Source: Volvariella volvacea V23 (Eukaryota > Basidiomycota > Agaricomycetes > Agaricales > Pluteaceae). From it: a stretch of 50,183 bases of DNA. The notes under the pieces were generated by a model that saw only the letters and a program-made list of their open reading frames with translations, was not told the origin of the DNA and searched no databases. The position numbers and the translations under genes were made by a program. Below, piece after piece: positions 36,096 to 46,446 of this stretch (the first letter of the stretch is position 1; every line of letters begins with the position of its first letter). The DNA is taken from NCBI GenBank assembly GCA_000349905.1, contig KB722745.1, positions 553,772-603,954 of the forward strand, written 5' to 3'.

Positions 36096-37975
36096 GGTTT
36101 GAGGGCCGCCTGATGGAAGAGATGTAAGAGACGAGGATGGACAGATGGATTGAGTGTATCCGCCTCCTTCCTGTCTTATATACGCCTCGAAAACTGCATG
36201 GGAACCGAGCAATCTCCAATCGCCAACTCACCGCATCTTCCCTCTCCCCCCCACTGCTCTCAACGGCCCACCTTGCATAGGTAATCAATCGTCTTCATCA
36301 AACCTACGCTCTGTAGGAAATTCCATTACCCCCCTTCCCAGCCAAAAAGGAAGCCCATGCGTCAGAGGATGACTGATGCACTCGCACACGATACCGGAGT
36401 GGTCCCGGGCAGGTTACGTTGCCCCAAAGGCAAGTGCCAAATGGCNNNNNNNNNNNNNNNNNNNNNNNNNNNNNNNNNNNNNNNNNNNNNNNNNNNNNNN
36501 NNNNNNNNNNNNNNNNNNNNNNNNNNNNNNNNNNNNNNNNNNNNNTCGCCAGTAGCAGTAGTTTGCGCGGTCAATGCCCGTTTGTGGACAAAGATGTGAT
36601 CGACGTGCGCGGCACCCACGACCCACTTTTTGCCGTTCCGCCCCTTGAATTCTATCCCGCGCTACACCGAAGCTTGGGTTGGTTGATCATCGAGAACAGT
36701 GCTAAACCGGCTGTCGGTTCTCCACTCAACAGCTGAATTTTTTGATGTTCTCCTGTGTGTGGTTTACCAGACAGGGTCTGCCAGTGGCTATAACGGCGGA
36801 TCAGCTGCAATAGAAAAAAAAACTAGTCATTCCGCCAAAAAAAAAAACAACAGAAATTCAAAGGCAAGAGATGAGGCTCCTGCGTATCTGCCGCTGGTAT
36901 ACGCCAGCGTCTCGCCAGCGTCTCGTCAGCAACTCTAGCTTGGAGTTGGTTTATTCCGACCGCTCCACCCCAACGTCATCCGCAGACCGCTTTACCCAGT
37001 TAGCACGTCGTAGCATGCGAACTACAAGGCCGTAACACCCGCACTCACAGGGCACAGCTCTTGCATTGATTTTTAGCCCACCAGCAATCTAGGGGCGCCA
37101 GATTCCATGCATTTTCCGGTGCGCGTTGCGACAGCAATTGATGCGGCCATCTCGAATTCTCTGCCTCATTTACAGCACCAAGCCGAGCGTGCAAATTCAT
37201 GCTTCGGGGGCTGCTAATTGGGACTTCCTACCGGGGCGCTTCATGACCCGAAATTATGTAGATATAGCCTGCAGGCTGCAAGGAGCCAGGAAGGCCAAGC
37301 ACGCTGCAGTATGTAGTACATAAAAGACCACCACGAGCCAATACACCACGCCCTCCGAATTATCCTGATAAAATGCCAAATCGCGAGCTAGAAGGCGTAC
37401 AAGAGTAACCCCCAGTAGCGCGAGATCTTGCTATCGCTCAGGATTGAACTGCAATCTCGACGACCTCGTTCGGGCTCTTAACGCACGACCGCACTTTTGA
37501 TTCTATCATATCATATCACCGCCGGTCGCACATCACCACATGAGAGCTACCATTCGATATAATAGAATATAATATGTACGGTATAGAGAAGATCCAACTC
37601 TCGTTCTTCTAGATCCACCCCCATCCCCGCCTGCGCCCAGATCTCAAAAATTGAAATAATTTCCTTCTGTTCTGATCGAAGCCATTTCTAATTCCATTCC
37701 ATGACACGCGCGTCGCGGTCGTCTCGGTACGGCACTGCATGTGATGATGCGCAACTACATAGGCCTAGGTACAACATTTCTGCTATAATCAACAATGACT
37801 CGACGCAACGGCGCCCAATTGCAACCGCCAACAACAAACCCGACCTCGACCGGATCGTGATGGTATAGACGGAAAGGAGTACGTGAGCAAGTCGCGTCAT
37901 GGTCCGGTGCGAGGCGTCAATTCGTAAGTGGTATTACTCTGGTACTACAGGAAACTCGGATGGCGCTCTGATCGT
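36096..37975. other. Intergenic region with an assembly gap
   Basis: About 1.9 kb including 100 N. The part before the gap is the promoter side of the minus-strand ALDH. After the gap there are only short frames, plus homopolymer A tracts (near 36820 and 36840) and a small repeat of GCCAGCGTCTC near 36903. No gene was recognised. Confidence 0.45.
36446..36545. other. Assembly gap (100 N)
   Basis: Exactly 100 undetermined bases, a common placeholder for a gap of unknown size. Sequence on each side may not be truly adjacent. Confidence 0.99.
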
Positions 37976-39256
37976 TTAGAGTTTGGATGGGGCCTTTGGG
38001 TTGAGAGGGGAGAATTTGGGTGGGGATTTGGTTTGGAAGGCTGCGAGGCTGTCTTTGATGTCCTGGGTGCATTCAAGGTGAGCAGGATATTTTAGGCGGT
38101 AGCAGAGAATAGGAGATACATACCCTGGTCATCAGCGCTGCAGAGTTCCACAAAGCGGTATACTCCAAATTCTCTCTAATCCTGGAGATTGATCGGCGCC
38201 AACACAACGAACAACGCAGAGAAAAACACCTACGAATGATCCCTCGAATGGTTCAAAATCCCTTTCGTCCCAGTAACCGCCACAGGGCTCTTCCCCGCCA
38301 CAACCCTCGCCAACCCCAACGCTTCCTTCACGACATCGTCTCTCCCACCTGGGACGACTCTGGAGACTAACCCCAGCTTCTCAGCTTCCTTGGCGGAGAA
38401 TGAACGTCCTGTGTAGGCCAACTCGCGGAGGAGAGACTCGTTGCCTGTTGCTTTTGTGAGGAAGGCTAGGGAACCGATATCCGCTGCAAGACCAATGTCG
38501 ACTTCCTGCGGGGGATCAGTCTTTCCCTTTCACACTATCATCAAATCCAGCTTCCAGTACGTACCTTTATGCTAAACACTGCATTCTCAGCGGCATACCT
38601 GACGTCACAAGCAGCTACAATATCCACACCCAGCCCAAACGTTGTACCATGCACCGCTACGATAACCGGGAACGGGCACTTCTCCGGCTTCGTGATCGCA
38701 CTCTGGAACTCGAAGATGAGCTCTTTGAGCTTGAATGACGTGCGCGCAGCATCTGTGGCGGATATGTCTGAGCTGGCGTTTGCGATTCCTGCTGCGTCCG
38801 CGACTGTTCGTAGCGGCAGAGCATGGATTGGACGAAAGAGTGCATTTGTGATTGCTCCTGCGACGACGGGGTGGGACTTACGATCTATTCCAGCAGTGAA
38901 CAGCTTTGGAATAGCTGACGACAGGACGAGCGCTCGGATGTCGTGCGGCTCTTCAATCAACTTGTCGAATAAAGCTCCATATGCCTTCCAAAATCTGGTA
39001 GTGCGCCAACGTCCGAGTCGGACAGGTGTCAATAGTAGGGAAGGCTGTGGCGTCAGCCGGTGACGCTGATGGAACAGGGATTAGACCTCACTCTGTGCAA
39101 AATGCGTTCACTGGTTCACTAGACACGCAAACTGTAAGTAACCTATCCCTCTCATATGAAGAAAACAGAGAAATGCACGCACCGAGCTAGTTCAACATGG
39201 AGCACGTGTGGGAACGGTTCAGAGACCTTGATCCACTTTGACGACAGCTTTTCCAT
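37976..39256 (-). CDS. Peroxisomal delta3,5-delta2,4-dienoyl-CoA isomerase (enoyl-CoA hydratase/isomerase family)
   Basis: Isomerises 3,5-dienoyl-CoA to 2,4-dienoyl-CoA in beta-oxidation of unsaturated fatty acids with odd-numbered double bonds. It starts at 39256 with MEKLSSKWIKVSEPFPHVLH and has at least seven exons. Joined segments: EPVNAFCT, EFWKAYGALFDKLIEEPHDI, LVLSSAIPKLFTAGID (oxyanion-hole strand), DAARTSFKLKELIFEFQSAI, HGTTFGLGVDIVAACDVRYA (crotonase core, second oxyanion segment), then EVDIGLAADIGSLAFL. The last segment has the Glu and Asp of dienoyl-CoA isomerases (compare EVD.GLAAD in ECH1), which separates it from plain enoyl-CoA hydratases. YTGRSFSAKEAEKLGLVSRV follows. The last exon ends PSKL-stop, a canonical PTS1 peroxisome signal, so import through Pex5 is expected. 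Its start is 817 bases from the divergent LSM6 start. Gene symbols for fungal orthologues vary, so none is given. Confidence 0.92.
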
Positions 39257-40072
39257 GCTACAAAATGCTACAGAATGCTAAAAAGGATAGATAGCGGTGT
39301 GTGCTTGGGTTCAATTGCAAGGCCTTTCGTCTTCAGCTCGATGCCTAGTGCGGGGTGGGAAAGGATATAGCCGGAAGTAGTAATCATGTGATAACGAGCC
39401 GGCTTCGACGCACGCAGCTTCCCCAGTACCTTCATTACTGTCAGTATCGTGCTGGGTTTGTAAGACAGATTCAGTTCGTTTGTAACGTCCTCGGGCTTAA
39501 AATTCATCGAACTTCGAGTCAACATCAACTCCACATCATACGTTCTCATCCCACTAAATAATTGGAGTTCTCTTCCATTTGCACCATTGACAGTTCAATT
39601 ACATCGATGGACAGCCTGAGGCTGCTCGGATGCTTCTAGCTCGGTTGCCACCATTTCCTGGCGTCCAACAGGCTTCGCGATTAGTATTCGCGAATGCGTC
39701 ATCGTCTCGAAAGTTACGATGACGCTTCGCCGTAGCTGAGCTTGGATCTCCTGACCATCGTACCGTTCGCGATGCACAGCTAACGACCCACTTTGATACC
39801 GTGCTATGTTCATGGGGCAGATGCTTACCAACCTTACTGGATGTGGGGCACTGCACATTGACGTGCGGATTTTGCTGCCCATAGATAGTACATACACTAT
39901 CTCGCTTAACTCTCGAGATACCTGTCGAATGAATGAAAAGTTGTGTACTCTGAGATTCACTTCACCTCCGTAACGGAGCAGACGGCCCGACTTCCCGGAT
40001 TACATCATCATCGCCCTCCACCAACGCACGCGACGTCTACGCCTCAAACGACCAACGCCAAAGGTCCACAAA
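39257..40072. other. Divergent promoter region between isomerase and LSM6
   Basis: About 800 bases between two divergent genes. On the minus strand a single frame runs from 39960 to 39268, broken only by one TGA at 39595. It has no domain I recognise and may be chance. Confidence 0.4.
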
Positions 40073-40633
40073 ATGTCGGCATCGCCCACTCCTCCACCTC
40101 AACCGCTCGAAACATCGCCGCCGCCACCTCCACCGCCAGCAGGAGGCGGGCACATAGGCTCTCCTACTGATTTCTTGAAGGGCGTGGTTGGGAAGCGCGT
40201 TATTGTGCGGTTGACTTCGGGTGTTGATTATCGTGGTATGTGTGATATTTTCTGGTTTTCGGTCTTTTTTGGAGCAGTGAGGAGGGGGTGAGGCGGACTG
40301 TCAGGGGGGTGATATGGATGGAGGAGCATCGCGTATGGGAGTTGGGTTTTCGTTCATCTTATCACCACTCTCCCTGTCCCTGGTGATCTTTGGACATTTA
40401 TCTCATCATGAATACCTCTTTCTCAGGCGTCCTATCGTGTCTTGATGGATACATGAACATCGCGATGGAGCAAACGGAGGAACACGTGAATGGAGTTGTT
40501 ACGAATAGATATGGAGATGCTTTTATTCGAGGGAACAATGGTGCGCTTGGTTTTTTCATCTTTATTAGATTGTTGGCTGACCCGCTTTCTTGCGTATTTA
40601 GTGCTATATATCTCGGCTGCTGAGCCTCTATAG
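40073..40633 (+). CDS. LSM6: LSm6, Sm-like protein of the LSm ring
   Basis: LSm6 is a subunit of the LSm1-7 ring (cytoplasmic mRNA decapping and decay) and the LSm2-8 ring (nuclear, binds the U6 snRNA 3' end). Three exons: 40073-40235, 40427-40540 and 40602-40633, all GT-AG, giving 102 residues. The first 26 residues are a Pro-rich extension not found in yeast Lsm6 (86 residues). The Sm fold follows: FLKGVVGKRVIVRLTSGVDY (Sm1), then GVLSCLDGYMNIAMEQTEEH with the DGYMN RNA-binding loop, and the Sm2 motif DAFIRGNNVLYISA, split by the last intron inside NNV. The last exon encodes only 10 residues plus the stop. Assignment to LSm6 rests on GYMNIAMEQTEE and GDAFIRGNNVLYIS, which are close to identical across eukaryotic LSm6. 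Confidence 0.97.
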
Positions 40634-41098
40634 TGTTCATCCATATTGTAATCATACCTTGCAACCGTGCAATGCTTTCGTGAACCCGGATTGAAAGCAA
40701 TCAAAAGTGCGATAGCTAGACGCGACGCGTTCCTCTTGCCATCATCCTTTTTCCATCAAACCTCTTTGAATTGGGTAAAGAAAGGACGTGATGATGATCC
40801 TCAAGAAACCAACTCAAGCGTCTATCTCTTACGCTCCTCCAAATATCCGCCACTCCATCACGCCTACAGTAAATTGAGTTGATCTTATCAAAATCGTTAA
40901 GGGCACATGAGACCAGACCCATAAAGACGTCACAGCAAATATGAATAGCATTTATGTAGCACAACCGTGTATGACCACGAATTACAATATTCAATAAACA
41001 AAGCTCCATCCAGTCCCATGTCCCTTGCGAATTCATCCGTCTATCCACGACACAAAACCAAGATACACCAGACTCACCTCCACCTCCACCCTCCACCT
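40634..41098. other. Convergent intergenic region between LSM6 and the CtIP gene
   Basis: Only 3' flanks of two converging genes; no gene or repeat seen. Confidence 0.5.
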
Positions 41099-43880
41099 CT
41101 ATCTCCTCCTATACTTCCCATCCCCCTTCCTCGCCATCGCCCCCAACTCCCTCTCCTTCCTCTCATGCATCTCCCTTGCCTTCTCATTAATCTCCGCCGC
41201 CTCTTGCGTGCTCGGGAACGCAATGTTCCAATACGCAGGCGGCGTCTCGCCCCGCGCCCAGTGCTGCCGGTGCCGCGAGACGCTCTGCCTGTGTTCCGCT
41301 ATCGCTCTCTCTCTCTCCGACGTATCTTGGTCGTCGTCGTTGTCGACAGTCGAGAGCGCTCCGAGATCGGGATTGTGCTTGGAGCAGCCGCCGCCGCGGG
41401 CGCGGGCGGATGAGCTTGAGGACGTTGGAGAAGGGGAGCGCCAGGGCGGTGCTTGGAGGCCTTTGGGTAGCGGTCCCACGGCTTCGTAGTACTGTAGATA
41501 GACAATATACGTGAGAAATCAGAGGTGGGGACAGCACACGGGACGAACTCGCCTCCCGACAGCATTCGCAATCCACACCATCCATCTTCCTCCTCTCGTC
41601 TCTCTTCCTCACAACCTCGTCGTACTGGTGGTCCATGCCCGCGTTCTGCTCAGAGTTGATGGCAAACTGCGCGTTCAACGTCTTGCCCTTTCTGCAAAAT
41701 ACCAAAAAACATACATCAGATCAAAACATAAGGTAGAGGGAAAATGACCTACGACTCCAAATCCTTCGCATACCTCCCCCGCCCCTTATACGCCGAATAA
41801 TCCGACAACACCTTCCCCTTCCCATTCGAAGGCGGTGGTGGCATGCTGGACACCGGCGTCGACACAGCACCACTGGCATCCTTTTGCTTCCCCTTGCCCC
41901 GGTTACCGGTCACAGGGGTATGCAACTGTCCCCACTCGTCTCTCGCAACCGTGCTTCTATCTGCGTCACCCTCCTTCTCATCGTCGCCTGGACCGGGCAC
42001 TGTTGGGAAGAGGTCTTGCTCTCTCCGCTTATCCAGACTCTTGGTCGGCGTAACAAACGCGTTGGTACTACCGCCAGCGCCAGCACCGGCTTTCCGGGGC
42101 GTCGGCCTAGGCCGGGCCCTCGCCGTCGTCGTTGCATTCGCAGCATCCACCAACTCTGTCAACCGCCGGATTTTTTGCGGTCTCTCAAAATCAGGATCGG
42201 CACTCTGACTCCTTGGTGCGAGGCGGTCTTTAATGTCATCGTTGTCGTCGTCGTTGGGATTGGCGTTCCGGGTTCTAGTCCTGGGGGGCTCTTGTGAGAG
42301 GGAGGGGTGTGGACGGGGTTTGAGCTGTGTGACTGTCGAAGAGGTGGCTGTGGAGGGTGGATTGCCTGTAAGACCAGACCTTGAGTGAACGAGGTCAAGA
42401 TGAGGCTGTGAAAGGGACGTACTAGCGTTAGCAGGTCTTGGTTTGGGTCGGGGAGTTGAGGAAGGGACAGGAGGAATGGCTGGCGCTTGGAATGGTGGGA
42501 AGGGGAAGGGGACGGATGGTTGGCATACGAGGCTTGGGTGGAAGGAAAGAGCTAGATCAAATGCGTGAGTCATTGAGGTGGTGGTGAAATGCATGCAGCT
42601 CACCTTGTGAATCATCTTCTGTGTCTGAAGAGTTGGGTATGAGCGGTCTCTTCGGTGAGTCCATCGGACTCAAGGTTGGACTTGACCTGTTCCTTGAGTC
42701 ATTAACGGTAGAGGCCTGTATCTAGTAAATGTACGTACATTGGCTCGTCCTTGATGTCATTAAAGTTGGTTTGGGATGCTAATGGAGGACGAGATGACAA
42801 TGGGAACTTCTTGCTTGAGGGCTCCAGAAAGACGTTTGGAGATTCTGATCGTGCTGGGTTCGCGGGTTTGGACGAAATATCATTATCCATCTTGGTATCC
42901 TTCAACTTGGAAGACTCTTCGGGTGGCATTGTAGACTCTCTACTTGCCAGCAAAGCCAACGGTGGCGGAGTCATCCTGGGTATCACAGAACTGACGCGCT
43001 TCCGTTTCTCGGCTCGTTTCGGTGTAACTTGGTTCTCCTTATCCGCATCTAAATCCATTGGGTGATTTGCGGGACTTGCGGGGGGTATGTCTGGTACTTT
43101 GACTGACGCAGCACAAAATAAACATACCAGCTAAAAGCCAGAGGAAATGATGATTAACTCACTAGGAACTCGCTCTCCCATGTCGAAATCGTTCCCCAGT
43201 TCCATCAGTTTTTGTTTCTTTTTCATGAGTTCCTTGTATATACTCTCTTTCCCAATTCCGTTGTCTTCAAATATCCAATCCCTAAATTCTCTCCATTTCT
43301 TGTAGTCTGACTTGTATCGAGCCGCAGCGCGTTCCTTGACTTCCAGTAAAGCATCGTACTTGGCCTGGAGCACCGCAAGTTGCTTCACCGGGTTGTCTTG
43401 CGACTCTATAGGTGGCCTAGTCATGCAGCAGTATTAGCATCTGCAGGGTGTGTGAATTAAAAGACGGGTGGCGCAGACTACAAACCTTTCCTCAGCTGCA
43501 GCAGCCATCAACTTGAACGAATCCCTCTCCTCCTCTGCACATCTCAAGCTCTCCTTCAGCTTTTCAGTCTTCATGCGCTCCCTAATAAGATCCATCTGCA
43601 GCTCCTCCACCATTTTCAAGCACTCCTTGTACGGCACCTCCGTATCGGCATTGTCAATCGTAACCTGCGCCTCCATGACGGTAGTGAACCCCAGTGACTT
43701 CACCAGTCGTTGGGCACGTTGCTGTGCTTCTTCCAGCTCTTTCAACATCTCCTGATTCGACGCCTTGAGCTTTTCCACCCTGCGTTCGATCGCGGAAAGC
43801 TCCTGCTTCGGATTCTCTTCTGTGCCATCATCGTTCCTCTGCCGGAGGAGGGGGCTGGGCCCGGGGGGATTGCCTGTCAT
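41099..43880 (-). CDS. ctp1: Sae2/CtIP/Ctp1-type DNA double-strand-break resection factor
   Basis: Sae2/CtIP activates the Mre11-Rad50-Nbs1 nuclease to start end resection for homologous recombination and meiosis. Exon 1 (43486-43880) encodes a coiled coil (IERRVEKLKASNQEMLKELE and onward), the expected oligomerisation region. Exon 2 (43163-43416) has RYKSDYKKWREFRDWIFED. The middle, in several exons, is disordered and rich in Pro, Ser, Thr, Lys and Arg, with SP/TP sites that could be CDK targets. The C-terminal SAE2 domain is clear: YKGRGRYAKD, INSEQNAGMDHQYDEVVRKR, then MDGVDCECCREYYEAVG (CxxC) and SRHRQHWARGETPPAYWNIA (the RHR motif and the TPP-x-W motif). It ends KYRRR. Length is roughly 800 residues, longer than yeast Sae2 (345). 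The start is the ATG at 43880; no upstream in-frame ATG was seen. CDK or DNA-damage phosphorylation is known in the family but cannot be shown here. Confidence 0.9.
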
Positions 43881-44660
43881 CGTGCCGTGAGTGGGGGTCA
43901 ATGGTGACTGTTGTATGCTAGCCCAGCTTGGCAGAACGGTGCAGTTAATAGTCCGGGCTGAGGCTCAAGGCACGGTGGAATACGACACCGCGTTTGGTAA
44001 ACGGAGCCACGTGTGTAATGGATGTGACAACTGTGACACATAGCTGCATATGGAACATTTGAAAAACTGGGGAATGTCCCAAGTAACTGTACAGTAGATA
44101 CTTGATGTATCTCACTTGTTGTAGGCTTGGAATTCAGCTTTTGTTCCAGTCAATGAGAGCTAGTGTCACAACCATGCTTGTCATGCTCCCACTTAGAAGA
44201 GTAGGCCATGGTTGCAGTGTTATGCTGTGCAGTGGACTTGGTGAATGTTCAACCAGATGACTTTTAGTTGTATGTGGGAAATGCTATTGAGGGCTTTTTT
44301 GGACAAAAACCATGATGAGGAAGCTAGACCAGCTGGACTTTCTTGGCACTGAATCCAGACAATCCAGACAGTTCAGATGATTCAAATGATCCAGATGGTC
44401 TGCATTGTCATACTACTGTCAGTTAATATTACTTAATTTTGAAGTATAATTCCAAGTCCTCACTTCATTCCAGACTTGGTCTTTTCAGGACCAGGAAAGC
44501 TGTGCCTGATTTTGGTGCCTGCCTGCAGGTACCTCCACACATCTGCTAATCCAATGTAGGAAGAAGTTGCTACCTATTGGATTATGTGGTAGAAACTGGG
44601 CACAATCCAATACAGTGATACAATGGTAAATATCTGATAGAACACAAATTCAACAAAATT
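43881..44660. other. Transition to AT-rich repeat-derived DNA
   Basis: The first 150 bases are the CtIP promoter side. From about 44050 the composition changes: AT-rich, few CpG, many TG/CA. A short degenerate tandem run (ATCCAGACA, TTCAGATGA, ATCCAGATG) lies at about 44350-44400. No gene. Confidence 0.5.
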
Positions 44661-44673
44661 CAAGTGTAGGCAG

Positions 44674-44733
44674 GGATTCAAACTTCAGTCACCCACTTAA
44701 TTCATTGTAACCAATTGATTTATCATTGAGCAA
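44674..44733 (-). repeat. tRNA-like A-box/B-box module (possible SINE remnant)
   Basis: On the minus strand TTGCTCAATGA (44723-44733) resembles a pol III A box, and AGTTTGAATCC (44674-44684) resembles a B box with CpG-type decay. Spacing is about 49 nt, close to that of a tRNA. No cloverleaf acceptor stem was found, so it is not a tRNA gene. Confidence 0.25.
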
Positions 44734-44802
44734 TATGAGCATTTCACATTTTTCCAGTAAATTATTAATAAATACCAGAAAAAAAAAGAAAAACCAATCC
44801 TG

Positions 44803-44890
44803 CCCTAACCTTCTAACTCCTAACCTTCTAACCCAAACCTTTTAGCCTCTAACTGTCTAACCCCAAACCTTCTAACCCCAAACCCTAACT
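44803..44890 (+). repeat. Degenerate telomere-like CCCTAA-type repeat tract
   Basis: A run built from CCTAACCTTCTAAC, CTAACCCAAACC and CTAACCCCAAACC units, ending AACCCTAAC. The unit is related to the fungal telomere hexamer CCCTAA but is irregular. Confidence 0.5.
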
Positions 44891-44986
44891 TGGTATACCC
44901 AAGTGTTATATACTATCAGAGGGAGGTAACTAAGCAACCCAATCTATATATATATTATTTAGTTTACTTTATTAGTAAAGGTCATA

Positions 44987-45036
44987 TGGTGTAGTGAATG
45001 TTTGTTTTTGCATGCCAGATACATGGGTTTGAACCC
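44987..45036 (+). repeat. tRNA-like A-box/B-box module, plus strand (possible SINE remnant)
   Basis: TGGTGTAGTGA (44987-44997) fits a pol III A box, and GGTTTGAACCC (45026-45036) fits a B box with one C-to-T change. Spacing is 39 nt, slightly short. No complementary acceptor ends were found. Confidence 0.25.
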
Positions 45037-45198
45037 ATAATGTGTCATATTTTATATAAATACTGGCACTATCTGATATCTTGCATCATATCCTATAATG
45101 TGTAGAAACTTCCTTATAGGATAATCTGATACATGCATATATATGCTGCCTGGCAGTAAGTTCCAAGCTTGTAGTGTCATATTTTGGCTGAGTTTGAT

Positions 45199-46446
45199 AA
45201 AAGTTTGCATTGCATTTGAAAATTGTAGGATATATTGCTACCATACTTTGCATATACATTCTACACATAAAATGGAAGATTTCTCTCCCTTATAGCTAAG
45301 AAATATAGTAACAACCCATAGAGATATTAACCATTTCGTGTTTTTCACACCAATGAATTGCATCACATTCAATAACCATGGAGCGCACATTAAAACTAAT
45401 ATAACCATTGGATTCTACATAGATTTTCGTACAGATTTGCTTATAACATCATAAGGTTCTGTGAAGAATTGATTGAGCAATGGGACATATAGATAGAATA
45501 GGATGTCACATTTTGTGACCAGAGATAGCCTTGGCATTTTGGAAAGGTTATGCTTCCATGCTCCAGCATCTCAGAAAATTTACACCCTCAGCTAAAAGTT
45601 GTGATAGTGCTGTTGCATCAACAGAAACAAATTTCTATGTTTGGATGATGTGACATTGGGTCATTGTGACTATACTCATGAAGTGTGCTTAATTACTCAT
45701 TCAATTCTTTATTAAACCTTTTGATTGTTATAACAAATTCTGTACCATTTTTTATGTAGATCTCAATGGTTATATCAATCTTAATGTGCACTTCATGGTT
45801 ATTGAATGTGATGCAACTTTTTAATGGAAAACTGTTACGGCGACGTTACCTTAACATGTTGCTGGGATGGTGGCAGAGGTACCTCAGTACCTCTGTTGAG
45901 AGCGAGTAAGATGACAAGAGCGATTGAGGACAACAATATTGTTGAGTCGAAGTTCTGTCAAAGGTGTTAATGAGGTAAGTTGAGATGATATTCGCACAGT
46001 GAAGTACAAGTAAATATGAGAGAGGAAACAGGAGGTCAAGCTAAGGTTCTACACTAAAGAGAAAAGGTATTTATACTGTTTGTGGTATTAGGTTCTTGGT
46101 CAGGAAAGGAAATGCGATGTTCAAGTTATATGTACGCATAAGCTAAGAATGCGTAAGCTATACACGTGTACACTACTAGATAGAGGAAAGCTATTGTAGT
46201 TACCGAAATAGGTTGTAACTACTTGAAGAGGAAAAATAAGTCTGATAGTCTGAAAGCAAACACAAGCTGAATGACGATTTCACTTATCGTCGTAACAAAA
46301 ACATATGAAATGATATATATCTTTGCAGGTTCTTTATATATATATTTAGCTATAAGGGAGAGAAATATTGCCCCTTATGTGTAGAATGCATATGCAAAGT
46401 GCAGTGCTGATATCTCCCATGGTTTGCAAATGTAATGCAACTTTTT
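45199..46446. mobile_element. Foldback (long inverted-repeat) element, split by a solo LTR
   Basis: The left arm 45199-45481 matches the reverse complement of 45692-46446 once the solo LTR and one target duplication are left out. The arms are then 283 and 285 bp, around a loop of about 210 bp. Matching blocks include TTTGCATATACATTCTACAC with its partner near 46375, CTCTCCCTTATAGCTAA with its partner near 46350, and CATCACATTCAATAACCATG with its partner near 45795. The arms differ at scattered bases, so the element is old. It has no coding capacity and looks like a non-autonomous DNA element or hairpin-RNA source. Confidence 0.8.
45833..46297. mobile_element. Solo LTR (465 bp) with 5-bp target duplication
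   Basis: Starts TGTTACGGCGACG and ends CGTCGTAACA, giving inverted TG...CA ends. It is flanked by AAAAC on both sides (45828-45832 and 46298-46302), a perfect 5-bp target duplication as made by LTR-retrotransposon integrases. There is no internal gag/pol, so it is the product of LTR-LTR recombination. It lies within the right arm of the foldback element. Confidence 0.9.

Noticed and set aside
37425..37500. tRNA-like T-arm (GCAGTTCAATCCTG) on the minus strand
   Set aside because: Only three or four T-stem pairs form and no complementary acceptor stem is present, so no cloverleaf.
39268..39960. Minus-strand frame of about 230 codons with a single internal TGA (39595)
   Set aside because: Could be a gene with a read-through or an unseen intron, but no motif is recognised and it would fill the divergent promoter between two real genes.
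43881..43901. Possible TTG start seven codons upstream for the CtIP gene
   Set aside because: Not an ATG; the ATG at 43880 is the first normal start and directly precedes the conserved coiled-coil region.
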